A stretch of 64,000 bases of DNA from Centropus unirufus (lineage: Eukaryota > Chordata > Aves > Cuculiformes > Centropidae), in the NCBI GenBank assembly GCA_013397695.1, contig VYZI01000068.1, positions 3,363,947-3,427,946 on the forward strand. The letters run 5' to 3'. Below, one piece after another: positions 57,291 through 64,000 of the stretch. The notes under the pieces were generated by a model. That model was given only the letters and a program-made list of their open reading frames with translations. It made no database searches and had not been told where the DNA came from. The position numbers and the translations under genes are program-made. Every line of letters begins with the position of its first letter. Position 1 is the first letter of the stretch.

Positions 57291-60085
57291 GTGGTATTAC
57301 CCACATCTTTCTCTCATCCCTCAGGATGCACCGATCGAATGGGAAAACACACCTGTAGTGGTGCTGATTTTGCCATATGTTCCTATTCAACATGAACAGC
57401 TAAACATTAATTAAAATGACAGTGAAGGATGACAAGAGTAATATTACCTAAAAAGGAGTGAAGTAGTTTCCTGATCACCTGAGCTACTGAGCAATTGAGC
57501 ATCCATCTTTTAGTATCTCATGGTGTGTGCTTGTTTTAATATATATGTGTGTGCGTAAATATATACCTACACATTAAACAAAAATTCTAAAGCATTGCAT
57601 TCAGCAAGTGGCTGAGGCCTGACCCGAACACCATGACATCTAAGGCTGAGAAAGTGCTGACAGTTTCAGACACCTGTTTGAGACCTGAAAGAAAGGAGCA
57701 ATGGTCACTGAGAAGCAGTCCAAGTGCAAATTAATCCTCATTAGTAAGCAATCGTCAGTGCTGAGTCTTAGAACACACACTATCACCTGGGGCCCGTTCT
57801 GCAGAGCCCTGATCAGTACAGAGATCAAGCACCAGCTGTATCGCTGTAGCTTTGAATCACAGGTATGTCGCGTTCCTGCCATAGATGCCAGAAGTATCTA
57901 GGACTAATTAGCTGTGTATTGTACAGGAAAGTATTTTTTTTTCACCAATACTTATCAAAGTCTTGAAAATGCAAGAGGAGAAGCAGACTCTTCCTAAAGC
58001 AGAAGGTAGTGTTTTCAAGCAATTTTATTTGCCATATGTGAGTCTCCTGCAATCTGGTGGCCTATCTTCAGAATCTTAAAGTTGGGGGTAGGAACTTTAT
58101 TTTAAAGGTAAAATTCTCTATAGCAGTGCTGTGTAGAGGGAGTCTGACCAATTTGAACGTGTTCTTGGTCATCTGTGTGCTGACATCCTCTGGTAATTTT
58201 GAGATGCTGCACGGAGCTTCAATGGGTTATCAGTTACTTGTGACCCTCAGTTCTATCAGACATCTGTCATAATTGATGACAGAAGTGTCGTAACAGTTTT
58301 CATAACTGTTTCCATGTCCATATGATCCCTTGTGCCATCTGCTACTATGATGAATGGAAGAGTTATTTGGTAACTTTGACCTTTGCACCGTAGATGACAA
58401 AACCAACTGGCTCTATGGCATCCAGTAACTTCATTAGAAGTAACTAAGCTAGAGCTGAACTTGCATTTGGGTGTAAAAAGCTCCAGTTGACTGATATAGG
58501 ACATGAAGGATGTTATCAGGAGAGCTTGACTGACGTAGATGCCTAGGTCTTCAATTGAAGAGACTTACAGTCCAGAATGATATATATATAAAAGAAAACC
58601 TGTTACAATCAGTGGCGATGCTTGACTTGGGTTCACTGTGCAGCTTTTTCCCCTTGCACTGGCAAGTATATTAACTATTTCACTGACCCCTGATCTATTT
58701 TAACCGATTGCCCTGTTACCGTGGTTATAAGTTTTATAAGCTGGGTCAATGTTTCATGTAATTTAGGAAAAAATCTCACCAGTATTGCAGAAAGTGAAGC
58801 ATTGCAAGGCATGAAGAGCAATGATGTGGCAGATTGAAATCTCAGTGAAGATTTGGTATTTTCAGGGCAGTGTTAGGCTCTATTGCTAACATCTTCTAAG
58901 GCAGACCCATACTGCCTTTTTGAATTTATTTAACAGTACACTAATTATGTCATTGATCTTCATTATGGAGCAACCTAAAATAGTTTTCACACTTTTAAAT
59001 GACTATATAACTACATCTATTCAAAATTCCACAGGAACCAGGGCGGTAGAAAAGCCTCAGCAGTAATGTAACAAGCAACATCTACTCTACTCACTCTAAG
59101 GCTGGTAGTTCCCCATATTTACATGTTGTCTCAACCCTAATAATTGTAGTCATAATTCCTTTTTAATTTCTGAAAGAGACTGAATATTGCATTACATGTG
59201 TTGAGCAGATCAGCAGCTGCAGTGATTATAATCTTTTGGCCTTTCCTGTGTTTTCTGTGAAATGGTTTTAAGTCCATATCGGTGTTACCTAAGTGGAGTA
59301 GCCTCATGCATTTTTATACATTGTCTTTATTTTTCTAGAGATTTTGCAAAATTGTTTTGTAAAATGCTGTGTTTATAACTTCCTAGAAACAGATGTGGTA
59401 TTTACTGACTAGAAGGAGCCTGAGAGCTAGGTTTTGAACTATTGTGAGGCAGAAAAGTAGGATGGGGTTTTCAAAGTCACCTTATCTTGGTGCTGATTTC
59501 ATTCCTATTGAAGTGGTTGGGATAATCGGAACTCTTAGGCTTGCTCAAAGGAATGATGTGAAGCTTTTTTACAGTAGGTTTAGTTTCATTTTTTACACTT
59601 TGTCTGCAAAAATTAAGGCCATAATAATCCATCATAGCCAATTCAGTTAATGTCTAATAAGAGGCACAACAAAATGTGCTAGTTTCATGATAGCAGGAGA
59701 ACTCGTACTGGTAAATCAACTTTTGCTGGTTTGGTGGCAGAATAATCTGAGCTTGCTTACCCTCTTGTACAAAAGAGTAACTGGGTAGACATCTGGGACT
59801 GGTGACATCTGATCACAGAAGGAATATGGACAAGAACAAAGCAGCTAGCTAGTAAGATGTGATGGATGAGATGGAGAGGTAGGTTATCGTTTGGAGCTTG
59901 CGGAGTATCATGCCTTTGCAGCCCAAGATTTAAAGATCTAGAAGGTGTAGATGTGGGAGGATGAGTCTGACTCTCATTAAATAAAACATGTAATCTTCCC
60001 TTCCTCTCCAGAAGCCTTTACTCATGCAATTTAAAACATTCAAAACTGCTTACACAGTAAGGAGAAGAATAAGAGGTGAATAAAC

Positions 60086-60123
60086 AAAAACAAAACAAAA
60101 AAAAACCCCAGAGCAAAAAAAAA
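60086..60123 (+). repeat. A-rich low-complexity tract
   Basis: Runs of A interrupted by C, with a CCCC insert; AAAAC-like units. Confidence 0.8.
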
Positions 60124-62812
60124 GTAAGTAAAATCCTCCAGCTCTTTCTGCCTTGATGCCAACCCTAACAGAGGTAAAGCTCTGGCTGAGGAAAAGGTGG
60201 TTGAAAAGACATGGTTTCCAGCCTGTCTTACAGGGCTGTCTTGCCCTGGGGTATCTCTGGATAAAAACTGTGGGGCAGAGGCACACCTACTATTGATGAT
60301 TTACATGCCCCAGAGCTAGGGCAAGTTAAAGCCTCTTCCGTTTTTCACAGTAATTATGACAAATGGGAGCCCAAGGTCTCGGCACTTTTTCTTTGAAAGT
60401 TAGGTTCTCGGTGTGGGTGGTTGATAAACTGAAGTTTTGAAGCTTAAAATGTCTGCATTCTGCTCTTCTGTACCTTTTTTTTTCACCTGTAAAGGTGTAT
60501 CTCCTTCAGCACAGTTTTCTGAAGATATTATGAGGCTCTTTCCTGAGGAACTAGCTGGTGCAAAATTATATACAGTACAAAAAACCCCAAATATGTTAGT
60601 AGTAAGAGCGTGAACATTGATACAGTTCTATGGGTACCCAAAAAGAAAAGAATGCCTATTTGCAGATTACCAGAGGGTTTGCTGACTGTCCAGTCAACTT
60701 GTTTTTGCTCATGCTGGCACTTGTTTAAAACATGGTTTGGAAATGCTGCTGATGCTAGTGAAGAGCATAAAAGCTAGCTCACGCTTCCCCTGCCTCTGTG
60801 GACTCAGCAATGTTCTGTGTATTCACACTGTCTTTGATGCAGTTGCAAACAGCCCTGAGCAACAGAACGGCCTTACAGATAAAATGAATATATGCCACAG
60901 GGACTTGACCCTATGATATTGTACACCAAATATTCCAAATTAAATAAAATATTAAAAATGCAATAGTGGTGAACAGATGTGAGCATCTGACAGAGGTTCT
61001 GCCTTAATGCTTATGGAGATCAGTGGAATAAGGTGAAGACTAAAATGCCTTTTTTTTCCAGTTTTTCTCCAAAATATTTTTGCTTGGGTGCCGGTAAAGT
61101 GTTAATGGCTCCATTTCCACAGGTAGAGTTAATTATATGTAAGGGAGTTCATTACAGTACAGTCTAATTCAGCTCTAGATTTAGAGACTTTAATTTCCAT
61201 TTCTGCATTATGGATGTCTTTGTGTGGAATGTCTAAGCTCCCATTATATTCAGTGGAGGTGGAGTCAAATGGACATCAGAGCTTAGAGGTCATTTGTCTT
61301 GGACCTCAGTACATTTAGCTGTCTTGTTCTCTGGAGCCCACTACCTGTACTGAGTAGACCTCCACTGGCTGTAGAGGTATTGGCTCACAAGTGGCAACTT
61401 GCACTGGTTTCTGAACTTGGAGCTCAATCCCACCACAGGAAACTGGCTCAAATTTGATAACAGGATTTCAGTAGCAGAGAATCATTTGAACTTGAATCTC
61501 TCTGCATACTGGAAGAGCCATTCTGATTCAGAGGAACTGTCTGACTTTCCTGTGAATATCAGAGGACAGGAAGGCACAATTTTTTTCAAAGCAGCACTAG
61601 TAGTTTAGAGAATCATGCTTTTTTTTTTTTTTTTCTTACATACAAAGCTTGTTTGACAGTTCTGCGCCAGCATTTTCTATGGTTTTCAGTTCAGTGGCAT
61701 TGGGTCTAAACACTGTGATTTATTCTCTCAAGTAATTTACTTAAAACTGACAGCCTCCTTTTGGACTGACATGTTGAAATGACAGTGGATTCAATATTGA
61801 GCAAAATTAATGCCTGTTATAGGGGTGAATTCAATGCACATGAAAGTAGAGTGGCAGTTGTAATTGTTTAACCCTTCTTTCAAAGGAAAAAAATAGTTGC
61901 TCTGATCATAAAAAGCTTTAGAAATGCTAATTCCTTTTGTGCGCTCTCATCTCAGTAACCACTATGAAATATATGGAATCAAAAAATACTGAGAGATGTA
62001 AAATATCTTTGTTCAGAGGGTTTTGCTTTGTGGTGTTTAGCTGTGCATTGATGTCTGTTCTCCAGCTCCTCAGGCTCTATCAGATAGCATTTTCCAATGC
62101 ACCCCTCACATTGGTAGTTGGGTGGGTACCCCAGGGATAATGTATCTTTCAGGATGAGGGTGCTATTTAACCAAGTCTGGAAAATGCTGAATGGTCCACT
62201 GGAAGTTAACACAGATGACTTTAAGTTTTGCTAGTGGTCTGGAAGTATGATGACTGCTGTTTGGAAAGCCTCTGTCTTTGAAGTTTAGATGATTCTCAAT
62301 TACTTCTGGGGGACAAAAGCTATAAGGAGGTACTCTGAAAGGTGACATCCAGGCATGGTTCCAAGGATGGCTTCCTTCAAGGCTTTTACCCCCCAAAAAA
62401 ATTACATTTACATGACTGCTAAACAACCATGGAAGGCTGTACAAGGTCTCAGGGTCTAGTAGGAAACATCTGGAAGCCAGACAGCCCGAGTCCAGATTTC
62501 CTTTTGCTATGTGAAATAGCATCTTTCCTAATTTTCCCTACTTGGAAAATTGGTTGATACATATCAGTGAAGCCTATGTGCATGCCAGTAGATAGGGAGT
62601 AGGCACTGGGCACTGATACCCAAATATTAACTAGAAAGCAGACAAATGCAATCACTGAGACATTGGCAGATCCCAGAAGGCTTCTTCAAACTACATGATC
62701 TCTCTCTAAAGAGGGAGGCTTTCAAGGGGTCTTTGGGAAGACACTGCTAGGGCACTGTATTTTCCTAAGGTCTGACTTCATTTCTATTTTGTGAAATATT
62801 TCTATTTTTCAT

Positions 62813-62831
62813 TTCTTTTTTTTTTTTTTTC
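62813..62831 (+). repeat. Poly-T tract
   Basis: About 19 consecutive T within a T/C-rich context. Confidence 0.85.
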
Positions 62832-64000
62832 TATTTTCTATGACCAGCCTGTGTTGGGCCAAGCACTGGTTTGAAGGAGAGGATTCAGCCACCACTGAAT
62901 TTTCTACTTTCTGAAAGTAATTAGTAGTGGTTAGGTGTTTGTTTGAGGCAGCATCGGGTGAAAAGCCTGAGGCACCTGACCGCTTGGTTTAGGTCAAAGA
63001 GTGAGCTGGGCAATATGCAGCCCATTGAACATCTGCTATAGGTAGTTCCCAGAGTTTCTGTTCATGCTGATATATTTCTGAAACTATCAAGCAATCTCAG
63101 TTAATGGATGTTTTTGCAAAAATTATGGTCATACAGTTGTGAGCAGGAGATCTACATTTTTATGAAATGTTTTTGTTGGTACTTCAATCAACCCAATGAC
63201 AGGAAGTGTGCTTTAAAAAGAAGTCTCACTTTATCAAATTTCAGGAAATGATATCCCTCTTTTATTCTCAGTATCTTTGAAGAGCAGTAGTTTTCCTACT
63301 CTTCCATATAAGCTCTTTTAAACTATAATGGGCCACCAGTTTTCTCTGTGGCTCGGACAAAGACAGAGCTGGAAGAGCAGTGGCCAGCTCACAGATAGTA
63401 AATGTGAATTGATGGAGAAGGAGTAACAGGAAAGCTCCTGGAAACCCTGACTTTTATCTTTCTTTTCCTCTTCGTTAGTGCTGGTAGGTGGTGCTAAGCT
63501 GTAGCCCAGTGATGGATCATACCAGGGACCTGTGAGAAGGCCCAGAGGTGCTCTGCTCAGAGATCAGGCACCCTTTGCAGCATTTCCCATATTTCTAATT
63601 AGCATTGTCAGGGAGCAATGTGAGGCCTTCCATGGGGAAAGGGCTCCATTAACTCCTACAGTTGGGAAAGGCATAGACGCACACATTTCAGCGGTTGCCT
63701 GCCTATGATGGAAAACAGGTGTGTCCTCTAGTTTGCATTTTTCAGATTTTTCGGCCATAAAGCAGTTAAATTCTGGAGTTCTGCTGCTGCTACACTGTTA
63801 CCTTTCAGGATATATTGTTATTGGGGGCACTGCAGTGAGGAAGGTGTGCTACTGAGTTTCATTTTTGAGCAGCTTAGGTGCAGATAAGCCCTTGAGATTT
63901 GTATAAGGCGGTGACATTTATAACTGGCTTTTTGAAAGGCTGAAGCTTGTTCAAGAATATTTTTTTCCTTCCTTTTTTCCTGTACTATAACTGGTATTTT

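Larger units (their letters stand above)
57291..64000. other. Intergenic DNA without a recognised gene
   Basis: About 6.7 kb, AT-rich. Short frames only (longest 62163-62522, 119 codons, minus, no motif). Low-complexity tracts: A-rich at 60086-60123, T runs at 61619-61635 and 62813-62831. SERTM1, expected next in amniote order, is not seen. Confidence 0.6.

Noticed and set aside
47206..64000. SERTM1, expected next to CCNA1
   Set aside because: No single-exon frame with a Ser-rich region plus one membrane segment of about 107 residues was seen; it probably lies beyond the right edge.
1..64000. CRISPR arrays, operons, bacterial mobile elements
   Set aside because: The DNA is vertebrate nuclear sequence; no regularly spaced repeats or bacterial gene layout are present.
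1..64000. tRNA, rRNA or microRNA genes
   Set aside because: No cloverleaf boxes or known RNA gene sequences were recognised by eye; a tRNAscan and Rfam search would be needed to exclude them.

Overview
The window is nuclear DNA of a bird. Several fragments of CR1 non-LTR retrotransposon carry the typical CR1 3' end (ATTCTRTG-type octamers). The two genes present, SPART and CCNA1, lie next to each other in divergent orientation, as in other amniotes (human 13q13). Splice signals, small introns, GC-rich promoters and an assembly gap inside one CpG island also fit an avian draft genome. The exact species cannot be told from the sequence.

Layout. (1) 1-7164, minus strand: the 5' half of SPART (spartin). 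The first two coding exons are at 1599-2429 and 306-503, and the gene continues off the left edge. Upstream is a 4.5 kb first intron and then a GC-rich, CpG-dense block at about 6955-7164 that runs into a 270-base N gap, probably the promoter and non-coding first exon. (2) 7435-40355: about 33 kb of intergenic DNA with no recognisable protein gene. It holds CR1 fragments (7535-7720, 7891-8495, 9211-9822, 31886-32223, 38262-38545 plus an ORF1 piece at 38546-39240), LTR-like fragments (7435-7534, about 8640-9022, about 19370-19450), a duplicated 102-base block around a 12-base gap, a 22-base perfect palindrome, a cluster of micro-duplications and one unidentified exon-like segment (16565-16727, minus). 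(3) 40356-47205, plus strand: a CR1 remnant, then the CpG-island promoter and eight coding exons of CCNA1 (cyclin A1, 406 codons, complete), ending in a 3' UTR with an AATAAA signal. (4) 47206-64000: about 17 kb of intergenic DNA with one degraded CR1 and simple repeats. SERTM1, expected next in the amniote gene order, was not found.

The two genes are not functionally linked in any way the sequence shows. SPART encodes an endosome and lipid-droplet protein with an MIT domain and a PPxY motif. CCNA1 encodes a germline-biased cyclin that activates CDK2/CDK1. They are head-to-head but more than 33 kb apart, so a shared bidirectional promoter is unlikely.

No wholly new biological system was found. 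The observations most worth checking are the unidentified exon-like segment at 16565-16727, two loci sharing an LTR-like 3' end, and a CR1 insertion that reaches within about 40 bases of a CCNA1 splice acceptor.
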